DNA of 64,000 nt from Minwuia sp. (GCA_029210175.1 JARGPL010000043.1:124001-188000); one strand, 5' to 3'. Positions 26,469 to 35,152 are shown, counted from the stretch's first letter. Program-made: numbers and translations. Notes: a model not told the origin generated them from the letters alone.

Positions 26469-27137
26469 ATGATCAAATCTGTGATGACATTCCGTCGGCG
26501 CGCGGGCATGTCGGTTGGGGAATTTCAGGACTACTGGCTGAATGAGCACCCGAAAGTGGTGCTGAAGCTGGATGGTCTGCAGCGTTACGTCCAGAATCAT
26601 CCCTTGATCGGCGGCTATGCGAAGCGTGACCTGCCGGTTGACGGGGTTGCCGAGACATGGTGGCCGGATACGGAGACGATGAAGCGTAACGCCGGCAGCG
26701 CGGTCTGGGGTGAACTGGTGGCGGATGAGGAGAAATTCCTCGACCGGTCCTCGCTGCAGCTTCTGCTGGTCGAAGAGCATGTGATGAAGGATGAGCCGGT
26801 GGCTGAGGATGGCTACAAGGTCATCGAGATCCTCAACCGCTTGCCGCGCCTGTCCGTGGATCGCTTTCAGGACCACTGGGAAAAGGTGCATGGCCCGCTG
26901 GGGTCCAGCATTCCCAATGTCCGGCGCTATATCCAGAACCATGCCCGGCTGAGCGCCTACATGGGGGGGCGCGAACCCGAATGTGACGGCTATGCGATGG
27001 TCTGGTTCAATTCCAGGGACGACATGCGCACGTCACCGGAGAGCACGGCCTACAAGGAAGCCCATGCGGATGAAGCCAACTTCATCGACGGCAAGCGGCT
27101 CGACTTCGTGATCACCAGGGAACATGTGATCAAGTAG
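26469..27137 (+). CDS. EthD-domain protein with two tandem domains
   Basis: A 222-residue soluble protein made of two dimeric alpha/beta-barrel (EthD-like) units. Unit one has MSVGEFQDYWLNEHPKVVLK with QRYVQNHPLI, and unit two LSVDRFQDHWEKVHGPLG with RRYIQNHARL; each ends with an F.DRSS/FIDGKR strand and a VEEHVMK/TREHVIK tail. EthD proteins accompany ether or aromatic degradation or act as small-ligand enzymes; a specific substrate is not evident. ATG 26469 follows GGGGGAGGGAG. A hairpin follows the stop. Confidence 0.8.
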   Translation: MIKSVMTFRRRAGMSVGEFQDYWLNEHPKVVLKLDGLQRYVQNHPLIGGYAKRDLPVDGVAETWWPDTETMKRNAGSAVWGELVADEEKFLDRSSLQLLLVEEHVMKDEPVAEDGYKVIEILNRLPRLSVDRFQDHWEKVHGPLGSSIPNVRRYIQNHARLSAYMGGREPECDGYAMVWFNSRDDMRTSPESTAYKEAHADEANFIDGKRLDFVITREHVIK

Positions 27138-27149
27138 GCAGCCAGAACA

Positions 27150-27184
27150 GGCGGGATGGGGATGGCATGGTTGGCCATCCCGCC
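27150..27184. terminator. Bidirectional terminator-like hairpin
   Basis: A perfect 10-bp stem, GGCGGGATGG (27150-27159) with CCATCCCGCC (27175-27184), and a 15-base loop lie between the EthD gene (plus) and the convergent antiporter operon (minus). There is no clear U-tract, so Rho or the stem alone may be involved. Confidence 0.55.
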
Positions 27185-27241
27185 GTCTCCCGTGTCCAGG
27201 CGTTCGAGCGGGTCGGTGATGCGACCCGGCAATGGAACGCT

Positions 27242-28942
27242 TCAGAGCGCAAAGACCAGCAGATACAATCCCAGCATCGCCGTAAGCCACAGGACACCTG
27301 TGCCGGGGGTTGATGTCCGGCCGATCAGCCCGTCTGGCCGCCCGAGCCTGCCGGCGAAACCGATAATCGCATTGACCCATCCCCGCATGCCGCCGGTCAG
27401 GGCGCCGGATGTCTCGGAGCCCCATTCGACCGTGCCGCGCCACACCCGGTGCAGGGCCTTGCGGTAGATCCAGTCGAAGTCCAGCACAGTCGATTTCAGT
27501 TCCGGCGGGTACAACCCGGTGCGCATCAGCCAGGCGAAGGCGAGGGCGGAGAACAGCAGCAGTTGCAACTGCGTCACCACATGCGAGGCCGTGTAGGGCA
27601 CGAAGTCCGTCTGATAGGGCAGGATGTCATAGAGATAGCCGGGGAAGATGCCGACGCCGATGCAGAAGAATGCTGCGATGCCCATCGCCACCAGCATGTT
27701 CAACGGTGCTTCCCGGCAGGTCTTCTGAGCCTGATGCGGCCAGGCGAAGAATGCGAAATAGGGGATCTTGATGCCTGAATGGTGGAAAACACCGGCTGAG
27801 GCGAACAGAAGGATCAGCCAGACGAACCAGTATCCCTCCTCTGCCGCCGCCGTGATGATCAGCGACTTGGAGATGAAGCCGGAGAACAGCGGGAAGGCGG
27901 AGATCGATGCCGCACCGACGATGCAGAACCCGGTCGTCCAGGGCATGGACTTGTAGAGTCCGCCCAGTTCCGAGCCCTTGATGGTGCCGACGCGATAGAG
28001 CACCGCGCCCATCGACATGAACAGCAGCCCCTTGTAGAGGATGTGCGTGAACGCGTGGGCGGCGGCCCCGTTCAGGGCCAGATCCGTGCCGATGCCGACA
28101 CCGACCACCATGTAGCCGAGCTGGTTGTTCAGGCTGTAGGCCAGTACCTTGCGCAGGTCATTCTCGATCACAGCATAGAAGATCGGGAAGGCAGTCATGG
28201 TTGCGCCGATCCAGATCAGTTCCTCGGCCCCCGGGAACCCGCGTGCGAGCGTGTAGATGGCCATCTTCGTGGTGAAGGACGACAGGAAAACCGTGCCCGA
28301 CACCGTGGCCTGCGGATAGGAATCCTGCAGCCAGTTGTGCAGCAGTGGGAACGCCGCCTTGATGCCGAACCCCAGGAAGATCAGCACCGCACCCGGCGCA
28401 TCCAGCCCGAGGTTGCCGAAGTTGACGGACCCGGTTGCGCGCCAGTGGATGATCAGCCCGCCGAGCAGCAGCACGCCGGACGCGATCTGGACAATCAGAT
28501 AGCGGATGCCGGCGCGGAAGCTGGCGTTGGTGCGGTTGGCGAAGATCAGGAAGACGGACGTGACTGCCGTCAGTTCCCAATAGATGAACAGGGTGATCAG
28601 ATCACCGGCGAATACCGCGCCGATGGCCGACCCCATGTAGGTCAGGGCCGCCACATCCTGCATCCGGTCGCGGACGTGCAGATGGTAGATTCCGGCGACC
28701 AGAGCCGCGATATAGAAGATATAGCCCCAGACCAGTGACAGGCTGTCGATACGACTGCCCACCATCTCCGCGCCGAAAAGCGTGACGACGGCATGGTCGC
28801 CGTTGGGGACGTCGATCAGTTGCCAGAAGCCGACGAACGGCAGCACCAGCATCAGACCCTTGCGGACATGGTGCGGTGCCACGGCGGCAATGACGCCACC
28901 GAGCAGCAGGATCAATCCTGGCGGTAGCTCAGTCCACATCAT
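27242..28942 (-). CDS. Mrp/Mnh antiporter D-type (NuoL/MrpA-like) pumping subunit, third copy
   Basis: A 566-residue inner-membrane protein with about 14 helices and a proton-translocating core (GDLITLFIYWELTAVTSV, Glu123; FGIKAAFPLLHNWLQDSYP, Lys195; NDLRKVLAYSLNNQLGYM). Glu and Lys are the residues that carry protons in this superfamily. It is longer at the C-terminus (~100 extra residues with two or three helices) than the other two copies. It is the last gene of the operon and overlaps the small membrane gene before it by 14 bases. Because no full-length MrpA is encoded, this copy may supply the NuoL-like half of MrpA; that is inference. Confidence 0.88.
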   Translation of the reverse strand: MMWTELPPGLILLLGGVIAAVAPHHVRKGLMLVLPFVGFWQLIDVPNGDHAVVTLFGAEMVGSRIDSLSLVWGYIFYIAALVAGIYHLHVRDRMQDVAALTYMGSAIGAVFAGDLITLFIYWELTAVTSVFLIFANRTNASFRAGIRYLIVQIASGVLLLGGLIIHWRATGSVNFGNLGLDAPGAVLIFLGFGIKAAFPLLHNWLQDSYPQATVSGTVFLSSFTTKMAIYTLARGFPGAEELIWIGATMTAFPIFYAVIENDLRKVLAYSLNNQLGYMVVGVGIGTDLALNGAAAHAFTHILYKGLLFMSMGAVLYRVGTIKGSELGGLYKSMPWTTGFCIVGAASISAFPLFSGFISKSLIITAAAEEGYWFVWLILLFASAGVFHHSGIKIPYFAFFAWPHQAQKTCREAPLNMLVAMGIAAFFCIGVGIFPGYLYDILPYQTDFVPYTASHVVTQLQLLLFSALAFAWLMRTGLYPPELKSTVLDFDWIYRKALHRVWRGTVEWGSETSGALTGGMRGWVNAIIGFAGRLGRPDGLIGRTSTPGTGVLWLTAMLGLYLLVFAL

Positions 28943-29222
28943 TGTCGTAATAATCCTCGTCCCGCATCACGACCTTGCGCAGTTGCTTGGCCGAGAGCAC
29001 CAGGAAAATGCAGCCCAGCAGGCCATAGAAGCCATAGAAATTCGGCAGGTACTCGACGTCGTAGATGCCGTGCTTGTGATAGACGTGCCAGATCAGGTCT
29101 GCGACATCCGCCAGACCCAGCAGCACGCAAACCCCGATCAGCACATGATAGATGCGCCTGACCGCGGAAGGCCGGTCGAGAATGTATTTCTCGGGCTCGC
29201 GGAACTCCGGTGGTGCGCTCAT
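28929..29222 (-). CDS. Small two-helix membrane protein of the antiporter operon, unknown function
   Basis: A 97-residue protein not recognised as any Mrp subunit. A soluble N-terminus (MSAPPEFREPEKYILDRPSA) is followed by two likely helices (YHVLIGVCVLLGLADVADLI and FYGFYGLLGCIFLVLSA) joined by a loop with HVYHKHGIYD, rich in His/Tyr/Asp, and a very acidic tail (RDEDYYDNDVD). The start shares a base with the upstream gene's stop and its 3' end overlaps the next gene, so it is firmly part of the operon. It may be an accessory or assembly subunit. Confidence 0.75.
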   Translation of the reverse strand: MSAPPEFREPEKYILDRPSAVRRIYHVLIGVCVLLGLADVADLIWHVYHKHGIYDVEYLPNFYGFYGLLGCIFLVLSAKQLRKVVMRDEDYYDNDVD

Positions 29223-30700
29223 CAGCCCCCTCCCACAATGGTGATGGGCAACAGGAAGTCGTAGATGTCACCTGCGATGAAGAACAGGACCAGCGTCAGG
29301 CTGGCTGTGATGCAGATCGCGATCAGACAGGCCAGAGGTGCTTCCTGGCGCCTGATCGGGCCGTCACCTGCACCCGGCGGGCGCAGCATGAAACCACGCA
29401 ACGGTATCGGCATCAGATAGGCAACGTTCAGCAACGAACTGACGATCAGCACGCCGATGATGAACTGGAACCCGGCATCCGCCGCGCCAACCATCAGCAG
29501 GAACTTCGACCATGATCCGCCCAGGGGAGGAATGCCGATGACCGACAATGCGCCAATCATGAAGCAGAAGGTCGTCACCGGCATGATGCGACCAATGCCT
29601 TTCATGTCCGATATCTCGGTCTTGTGCAGCGCGACGTAGATGGCGCCGGCACAGAAGAACAATGTGATCTTGCCCGCTGCATGCATCGCGATATGCATAC
29701 CGCCGCCAACGACACCCATTGCCGTGCCGAGCGCGGCACCCAGGATGACGTAGGAAAGCTGGCTGATGGTGGAATAGGCGAGGCGGCGTTTCAGATTGTC
29801 CTGATTCATGGCGATCAGGCTGGCCAGGGTCAGGGTGATAGCGGCGGCATAGACCAGCCAGTTGGTCGCCGTTTCAGTGCTGATCAGTTCCAGTCCGAAG
29901 ACATAGACAATGATCTTGATGACCGAGAAGACGCCTGCCTTCACCACCGCCACGGCATGCAGCAGCGCGGACACCGGGGTCGGTGCGACCATGGCCGCAG
30001 GCAGCCACTTGTGGACGGGCATCAGGGCGGCCTTGCCGATGCCGTAGACATACAGCGCCAGCAGCAGGCCCGCGGATACGCCCTGTACCTTGCCCAGCAG
30101 GGTACCGCCTTCGACAAAGTCGATGGTGCCGGTCAGGTGCCAGGTCCAGATGATCGCTGGCAACTGCAGGCCGATGGACGTTGCCATCAGGATCCCGAGA
30201 TAGGTTCGCCCGCCGCGCTTCGCATCCTCGTTGCCCTTGTGGGTCACAAGGGGGTACGTCGACAGGGTCAGGATCTCGTAGAAGATGAACAGGGTCAGCA
30301 GGTTGCCCGCAAACGCCACGCCGATTGCGGCGCTGATCGACAGGGCGAAGCAGGCATAGAACCGCGTCTGGTTCTGTTCCTTGTTGCCGCGCATGTAGCC
30401 GATCGAATAGATCGAATTGACGATCCACAGGGTCGAGGCGATGACCGCGAACATCATGCCCAGCGGCTCGATCGTGAAGTTCACGGTCAGTCCGGGCAGC
30501 ATCTCGAACAGGGTGACGGACGGCTGCGCTCCGGACTGGACAGCCGGGAAGATGGCCCAGACGTTGATGGCGTTGGCTGTGGCCGTCACCAGGGTCACGC
30601 CTTCCCGCACGTTGGGCATCCGGCCTGTGAGGATGATGCCAATCAGGCCGATCAGCGGGATCAGCAGCGCGAGCTCGATATGGGTTTCCAGACTCATCAT
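29222..30700 (-). CDS. Mrp/Mnh antiporter D-type subunit, second copy
   Basis: A 492-residue membrane protein with ~14 helices of the proton-conducting-transporter family (NuoM/MrpD-like). It has GNLLTLFIFYEILTLSTYP with Glu142, IGKAALMPVHKWLPAAM with Lys223, and DNLKRRLAYSTISQLSYVI. It is expected to translocate H+ within the antiporter complex. It overlaps the preceding mnhD-like gene by four bases and the small membrane gene by one base. Sequence similarity to the first copy is moderate, so the duplication is old. Confidence 0.9.
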   Translation of the reverse strand: MMSLETHIELALLIPLIGLIGIILTGRMPNVREGVTLVTATANAINVWAIFPAVQSGAQPSVTLFEMLPGLTVNFTIEPLGMMFAVIASTLWIVNSIYSIGYMRGNKEQNQTRFYACFALSISAAIGVAFAGNLLTLFIFYEILTLSTYPLVTHKGNEDAKRGGRTYLGILMATSIGLQLPAIIWTWHLTGTIDFVEGGTLLGKVQGVSAGLLLALYVYGIGKAALMPVHKWLPAAMVAPTPVSALLHAVAVVKAGVFSVIKIIVYVFGLELISTETATNWLVYAAAITLTLASLIAMNQDNLKRRLAYSTISQLSYVILGAALGTAMGVVGGGMHIAMHAAGKITLFFCAGAIYVALHKTEISDMKGIGRIMPVTTFCFMIGALSVIGIPPLGGSWSKFLLMVGAADAGFQFIIGVLIVSSLLNVAYLMPIPLRGFMLRPPGAGDGPIRRQEAPLACLIAICITASLTLVLFFIAGDIYDFLLPITIVGGG

Positions 30701-32208
30701 CGGGCGATCCCCAGCAACGACTCTGCGGCCTGGCGGGCGATATCGACCGAATAATGCGTCTCCAGCCCGAAGAAGTAACAGCCCAGCGTCAGCGCCCAGA
30801 GGGGCAGCAGCATCGACAGCGGTGCCTCCTTGACCACGGCACCTCCGGCGGGTTCACGGAAGTACGCCACCTCGACAATGCGCCAGATGTAGATCACGGC
30901 AAGGATGGAGCTGAACAGGACCAACCCGGCCAGGAAATAGCCCGCGTTGCCATGCTGCAGCGCGGCCAGCACCAGATACCACTTGGAAATGAAGCCACTG
31001 GTGGTGGGCACTCCGATCAGGCTGAACCCGGCCAGCACGAAGGCGAGAGTGGTGAACGGCATGGTCTTGCCGACACCTGCCAGATTGGTGATCCGGGTCG
31101 AGCCAATGCTCAGGAACATGGCACCGGCGGCCATGAACAGCGCGCCCTTGGTCAGGGCATGGTTGAACATGTGGACAATGCCCGCCGTCAGGCCATCCGG
31201 CGTGCCGAGGCCAATGCCCAGCGCCATGTACCCGATCTGGGCAATGGACGACCAGGCCAGCAGGCGTTTCAGATCCGTCTGGAAGATTGCCGCTATGGAT
31301 CCGACAAGGAAGGCGGCGATCGCGAAGGGCAGCAGCAACCGCGCGAAATGCAGGTCGTCGAAGGCTTCGATGCCGCCGAAGACGGTAAATTCGAAGCGCA
31401 GCAGCACGTAGACCGAGACCTTCGTCGCGGTTGCCGACAGGAAGACCGCCACCGCACTGGGACTGTAGGCATAGCCATTGGGCAGCCAGAAATGCGCCGG
31501 GAACAGCGCGAATTTCAGCGCGATGCCGACGATCAGAAACGCCGCCGCTGCACGCACAGACGTGGTGTCCGACACAGGCCCCAGCCGATCCGCCAGGTCG
31601 ATGATGTTCAGCGTGCCGGTCATGATGTAGAGCAGCCCGACACCGATCAGGATGAACGTCGCGCCAAGCGTACCGAGCACCAGATACTGGAAAGCCGCCG
31701 TCAGGGCGCGGGGGTCGCGGCCGGAAGCGATCAGCATGTAGGTCGACAGCGACGAGATCTCCAGAAACACGAAGATGTTGAACGCGTCACCGGTGATGGT
31801 GATGCCCAGCATGCCGCAGAGGCAGAGCAGCCAGGCGGCGTAGAACAGGTGGTGCTTGTCCTGTGGCACTTCCCGCTCCACCGAGCGCAAGGCATAGGGC
31901 AGTGCGACCAGGGAAATGCCGGACACGATCAACAGCACGAAGGCATTGATCTCGTCGATCCGGTACTCGATGCCGATGGGCGGTGCCCAGCCCCCCATTT
32001 CGTAGGAGATCACCCCATGGGTGAGAACCTGCTGCAACAGGGTGACCGCGATCCAGAACACGGCTGCGCTGACCAGCAGGGCAAAGGCCCAGGGACCATT
32101 GCGGAACCGCAGGAAGGTGCAGATCGGTGCCGCCACCATGGGAACCACGACCTGCAGTGCGGGCAGATTGGCGAGCAGGCTGAAACCGGCGTGGGTTGCG
32201 GTGCTCAT
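30697..32208 (-). CDS. mnhD: Mrp/Mnh antiporter subunit D, first copy
   Basis: A 503-residue membrane subunit directly after mnhC, the normal place of mnhD. Core residues are Glu150 (DAFNIFVFLEISSLSTY) and Lys232 (ALKFALFPAHFWLPNGY), plus TDLKRLLAWSSIAQIGYM. Together with MnhC it forms the module that resembles NuoN/NuoK of complex I. It overlaps mnhC by four bases and the second D-type gene by four bases. Confidence 0.93.
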   Translation of the reverse strand: MSTATHAGFSLLANLPALQVVVPMVAAPICTFLRFRNGPWAFALLVSAAVFWIAVTLLQQVLTHGVISYEMGGWAPPIGIEYRIDEINAFVLLIVSGISLVALPYALRSVEREVPQDKHHLFYAAWLLCLCGMLGITITGDAFNIFVFLEISSLSTYMLIASGRDPRALTAAFQYLVLGTLGATFILIGVGLLYIMTGTLNIIDLADRLGPVSDTTSVRAAAAFLIVGIALKFALFPAHFWLPNGYAYSPSAVAVFLSATATKVSVYVLLRFEFTVFGGIEAFDDLHFARLLLPFAIAAFLVGSIAAIFQTDLKRLLAWSSIAQIGYMALGIGLGTPDGLTAGIVHMFNHALTKGALFMAAGAMFLSIGSTRITNLAGVGKTMPFTTLAFVLAGFSLIGVPTTSGFISKWYLVLAALQHGNAGYFLAGLVLFSSILAVIYIWRIVEVAYFREPAGGAVVKEAPLSMLLPLWALTLGCYFFGLETHYSVDIARQAAESLLGIAR

Positions 32209-32621
32209 GCTCCGTCCACCCTGGCGTCGTTCATGCGTGCGGCGTCGATTTCGACGAGTTCCTGCTCGTAGAGCGTTTCGGCTTCCGCGATCTCGTCTTC
32301 TTCAACCGTGTCATAGGCTTCCTTGATCCGCACGATCAGCGCCAGGGCGATGGACGTTGTGGCGATTCCGACCACGATGGCGGTGAGGATCAGCACATGC
32401 GGCAGGGGATTGGAGATGTCGCGATCAAGCCCATCGGTCAGGATCGGCGCCGTGCCGCCCCAGATCTTTCCGGAACTGATGTAGAGCAGGAAGACACTGG
32501 CCTGAAAGATGTTCAGCCCGACAACCTTCTTCACCAGGTTGCCGCGGCTCATCGCGATGTAGATCCCGGCCATCATCAGGATGGCGAAGACATAATAGTT
32601 GAACTGACCCAGCCACTGCAT
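32205..32621 (-). CDS. mnhC: Mrp/Mnh antiporter subunit C (NuoK-like)
   Basis: A 138-residue membrane protein with three helices. NYYVFAILMMAGIYIAMSRG, KKVVGLNIFQASVFLLYI and ALILTAIVVGIATTSIALAL-type segments match MnhC/NuoK, including the internal acidic-basic features that form part of the proton path. An acidic C-terminal tail (about 30 residues, EEDEIAEAETLYEQELVEID) extends beyond the usual end. It shares one base with mnhB (TGATG) and overlaps mnhD by four. Confidence 0.9.
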   Translation of the reverse strand: MQWLGQFNYYVFAILMMAGIYIAMSRGNLVKKVVGLNIFQASVFLLYISSGKIWGGTAPILTDGLDRDISNPLPHVLILTAIVVGIATTSIALALIVRIKEAYDTVEEDEIAEAETLYEQELVEIDAARMNDARVDGA

Positions 32622-33160
32622 CAGCGCCGCTCCTGCGCATCGGATGCCTGCGCATCGGATGCCTGCGCATCAGACGACTGGGCGTCAGGCACGGGCGTGT
32701 CCGGTGTGTCATCGGGGTCGTCGCTTTCCAGTTCGCGGGTGATCTGCAACCGCCCGGCAAACTGGTAGAAGATGGTGATCATCACTGCAGCAACGGTCGT
32801 CCCGACACCGAATTCGATGATCAGGATACCCAGATGCTGCCCGTGCACGGGGTCATGGCTGTCCAGCACGCCATAGTTCAGGAACTCGCCGCCCAGCAGC
32901 AGGGTGGCAACGCCAACCCCGGCATAGATCAGCAGGCCCAGCGCCACGAGGATCGATACGAAACCCGGCGTGATCACACCGCGCGCCTGATCCAGCCCAT
33001 AGATCAGCGCATAGAGGATGATACCGGCGGCGAAGATGACGCCCGCCTGAAACCCGCCGCCTGGGCCGAAGTCCCCATGGAACTGGACGTAGAGTCCGAA
33101 CAGCAGGATGAACGGGATCAGCAGTTTGGCCAGGATGCGCGGGACCAGATGTTCGATCAT
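32621..33160 (-). CDS. mnhB: Mrp/Mnh antiporter subunit B with repetitive C-terminal tail
   Basis: A 179-residue membrane protein. The first ~145 residues are the MnhB domain with four helices (PFILLFGLYVQFHGDFGPGG, GGFQAGVIFAAGIILYALIY). The C-terminal ~35 residues are soluble and repetitive: SSDAQASDAQASDAQ, encoded by imperfect 15-base repeats, absent from usual MnhB. The tail faces the cytoplasm or periplasm depending on topology, which I cannot settle. The start shares one base with the upstream MbhD/E-like gene. Confidence 0.9.
   Translation of the reverse strand: MIEHLVPRILAKLLIPFILLFGLYVQFHGDFGPGGGFQAGVIFAAGIILYALIYGLDQARGVITPGFVSILVALGLLIYAGVGVATLLLGGEFLNYGVLDSHDPVHGQHLGILIIEFGVGTTVAAVMITIFYQFAGRLQITRELESDDPDDTPDTPVPDAQSSDAQASDAQASDAQERR
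32633..32692. repeat. 15-bp tandem repeats inside mnhB
   Basis: Units at 32633-32647 and 32648-32662 are identical (CTGCGCATCGGATGC); units at 32663-32677 and 32678-32692 are degenerate. They encode the SDAQA repeats at the end of MnhB. Copy number could vary by slippage without breaking the frame. Confidence 0.8.
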
Positions 33161-33774
33161 CAGGCGTCATCCCCCTGATCATCGTCGTCACGTCGTCTGC
33201 GCCTGCGCGCGCCGATGACGGGCATGGCGGACAGCAGCATCATGACGCCGATCCCGGCGGTGAAGATGACCGTCACCTCCCCCAGGGTATCGAAGCCGCG
33301 ATAGCTGGCCAGAACCGCCGTGACGATATTCGGCACGTCGATATCGACCGGTGTCTGACTGATGTAGTAGGGCGCGACGTGAACCTGGTTGGGCGCATCG
33401 GCGGTGCCGACAGCAGGCATGTCCTGCATGCCCCAGAAAAGCACGCCCCCGGTGGCGAGCGAAATCAGCAGGGGCACGAACTGCACCCGGTTCGGAAGCT
33501 TCTCGCGACGGCTGTCGATCAGGGCAAGCGTGCCCAGAGACAGGATCGTTGAAATGCCTGCCCCGACGGCTGCCTCGGTGAAAGCCACATCGACGGCATC
33601 CAGCAAGGTAAAGACCAGCGCCATCAGCAGGCTGTAGATGCCGGCAAGCATCACCACGGCAAACAGGTTGCGCACGCGAATGATGCCAACGGTCACCACC
33701 AGCAGCAGCCCCAGCAGGACCACGTTGATGATCGCTTCCCAATCGCCCAGCGACATGGCGCCATCCAGGTTCAT
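33160..33774 (-). CDS. MbhD/MbhE-like membrane subunit (DUF4040 + MrpA C-terminal-like)
   Basis: A 204-residue membrane protein. The first part (LLLVVTVGIIRVRNLFAVVM, then TEAAVGAGISTILSLGTLAL) matches DUF4040/MbhD, and the second (IVTAVLASYRGFDTLGEVTV) matches MbhE. In ordinary Mrp systems these two domains are the C-terminal third of the giant MrpA; here they stand alone as a fused small protein. An Arg/Asp-rich tail (RRRRRRDDDDQGDD) ends it. I chose the ATG at 33774, which overlaps the mnhG stop; a start at 33924 would run antiparallel through mnhG sequence in another frame. Confidence 0.85.
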   Translation of the reverse strand: MNLDGAMSLGDWEAIINVVLLGLLLVVTVGIIRVRNLFAVVMLAGIYSLLMALVFTLLDAVDVAFTEAAVGAGISTILSLGTLALIDSRREKLPNRVQFVPLLISLATGGVLFWGMQDMPAVGTADAPNQVHVAPYYISQTPVDIDVPNIVTAVLASYRGFDTLGEVTVIFTAGIGVMMLLSAMPVIGARRRRRRDDDDQGDDA

Positions 33775-34112
33775 GTCATGCCCCCTTCGCCATCGGTCAG
33801 ATCGTGGTCCAGTTTCGGCTTCTGTGCGGCAAAGAACGCGGCATGGCCGAGTGCGTAGGACGCGATGGGGCTGGTGAACCAGAGGAAGATGAGGATGAAC
33901 AGCAGCTTCACGGCAATCAGCCACTCCCCGGCCACCAGCGACGGTATCGCCAGCCCGGCAAGCACCATGAAGGTCGCCAGCGTGTCGGTGACACTGGCGG
34001 CATGCAGCCGCGTGTAGAGGTCCGGCAGGCGCAGGGTGCCATAGGTGCCGATCATGGCGAGGAACGCCCCGCCGATCACCAATATGCCCGCGACAATGGC
34101 CACCCAGTCCAT
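33771..34112 (-). CDS. mnhG: Mrp/Mnh antiporter subunit G
   Basis: A 113-residue membrane protein with three helices. The characteristic block is GTYGTLRLPDLYTRLHAASV followed by TDTLATFMVLAG, then LIAVKLLFILIFLWFTSPIA. Start ATG 34112 (MDWVAIVAGILV) was chosen over 34157, whose extra residues lie over the end of mnhF and show no family similarity. A 19-base gap separates it from mnhF, and its stop overlaps the next gene. Confidence 0.92.
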   Translation of the reverse strand: MDWVAIVAGILVIGGAFLAMIGTYGTLRLPDLYTRLHAASVTDTLATFMVLAGLAIPSLVAGEWLIAVKLLFILIFLWFTSPIASYALGHAAFFAAQKPKLDHDLTDGEGGMT

Positions 34113-34131
34113 TACAGCAGCCCCCGCGCGG

Positions 34132-34407
34132 TCATGACCGCACCCGCGACTGGCCAAGATCGCGGTACCGGAAGTACTTCAGCACCGCGATGGTCCCGAT
34201 GAAGTTGATCAGGGCATAGACAAGCGCCAGGTCGAGGAATTCAGGCCGCCCGCCGAGATATCCGAGCACGGCCAGCAGCAGCACCGTCTTGGTGCCGAAC
34301 ATGTTCACGGCCATCACCCGGTCCAGCAGGGTCGGCCCCAGCAAGGCGCGGATGATCGCGAGCAACATCGCGACCAGCAGTCCCAGCGCACCGATTGCGA
34401 AGATCAT
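34132..34407 (-). CDS. mnhF: Mrp/Mnh antiporter subunit F
   Basis: A 91-residue protein with three helices: LGLLVAMLLAIIRALLGPTL, then DRVMAVNMFGTKTVLLLAVL and the LALVYALINFIGTIAVLKYF end. The LGPTLLDRVMAVN segment is diagnostic for MnhF/MrpF. Start ATG 34407 overlaps the mnhE stop by four bases; the longer frame to 34464 has no support. Confidence 0.92.
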   Translation of the reverse strand: MIFAIGALGLLVAMLLAIIRALLGPTLLDRVMAVNMFGTKTVLLLAVLGYLGGRPEFLDLALVYALINFIGTIAVLKYFRYRDLGQSRVRS

Positions 34408-34919
34408 GATGTCATGTCCTTCTGGGCGCGGGCATGCAGCTTGTCGCTTTCCAGCGCGGCGCAACGGCGGTTCATGTCGTCCGTCAACACGCCCTCCGCC
34501 CCGTCGCGCGACAGGGCATGGATCAGGATGCCCTTTTCGTCATCGACATCGATAGACAGGGTTCCGGGCGTCAGGGTGATCGAATTGGCATAGATCACAC
34601 GACCCAGGTCCGTGCGCTGCAGCGTCTTGCTGCGCACCAGGGTGGGGGAGATGTTCGGTGTCGGATGCAGCAGGCGACCAATGACATCGATATTGGCCTT
34701 CACGATCTCCACGAACAGCCAGGGCCAGTAGACGATGATCCGCCAGCCCAGTTCCAGCGGCGCGCCTTCATGGTCCACCACGTCCATGCGACGGGCGATG
34801 AACACGCACAGCAGGCAGGACGCCGCGCCCAGCCAGTAGAGCAGGCTGTGGTCATAGATTCCGGACAGCAACAGCCATGTCGCCGCCAGAAAGACCAGCA
34901 ATCCCAGTGCCCGAACCAC
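34404..34919 (-). CDS. mnhE: Mrp/Mnh antiporter subunit E
   Basis: First gene of the antiporter operon. The 171-residue protein has three N-terminal helices and a soluble C-terminal domain (NSITLTPGTLSIDVDDEKGI, with the nearby IHALSRDG). The GTG start at 34919 has a strong AGGGGGT ribosome site. The divergent cold-shock gene begins ~230 bases away; that spacer must contain promoters for both, but I see no convincing consensus boxes. Confidence 0.92.
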   Translation of the reverse strand: MVRALGLLVFLAATWLLLSGIYDHSLLYWLGAASCLLCVFIARRMDVVDHEGAPLELGWRIIVYWPWLFVEIVKANIDVIGRLLHPTPNISPTLVRSKTLQRTDLGRVIYANSITLTPGTLSIDVDDEKGILIHALSRDGAEGVLTDDMNRRCAALESDKLHARAQKDMTS

Positions 34920-35152
34920 GCGACCCCCTCATGGTGTTTTCGATCATGCCGATAGACAAGACCATCAATCTAGACCAAGGCCAGCGAATGTCGAAATGAT
35001 TCTGAATTCGCATTCGGATGCGGCCTGTGCGCGGGTTTCTCAATGAATCACGTGGCTTGCCCTGCGACTGAAGTGTTCTTACGGTTTCGTTTGTCGTGAT
35101 AGACTCTGACTGTTAGCCTGAGAGAAATTTGTCACAAACAAGCGGTAGCGCA

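Noticed and set aside
30754-32271. 505-residue open frame on the plus strand
   Set aside because: Antisense to mnhD; composition dominated by Gln, Arg, Gly and Asp, as expected from reading membrane-protein codons backwards.
34920-35152. Promoter pair in the mnhE/cold-shock divergent spacer
   Set aside because: Candidate hexamers (for example CTTACG...TAGACT) are too weak to report as features; the spacer must hold promoters, but I cannot place them.
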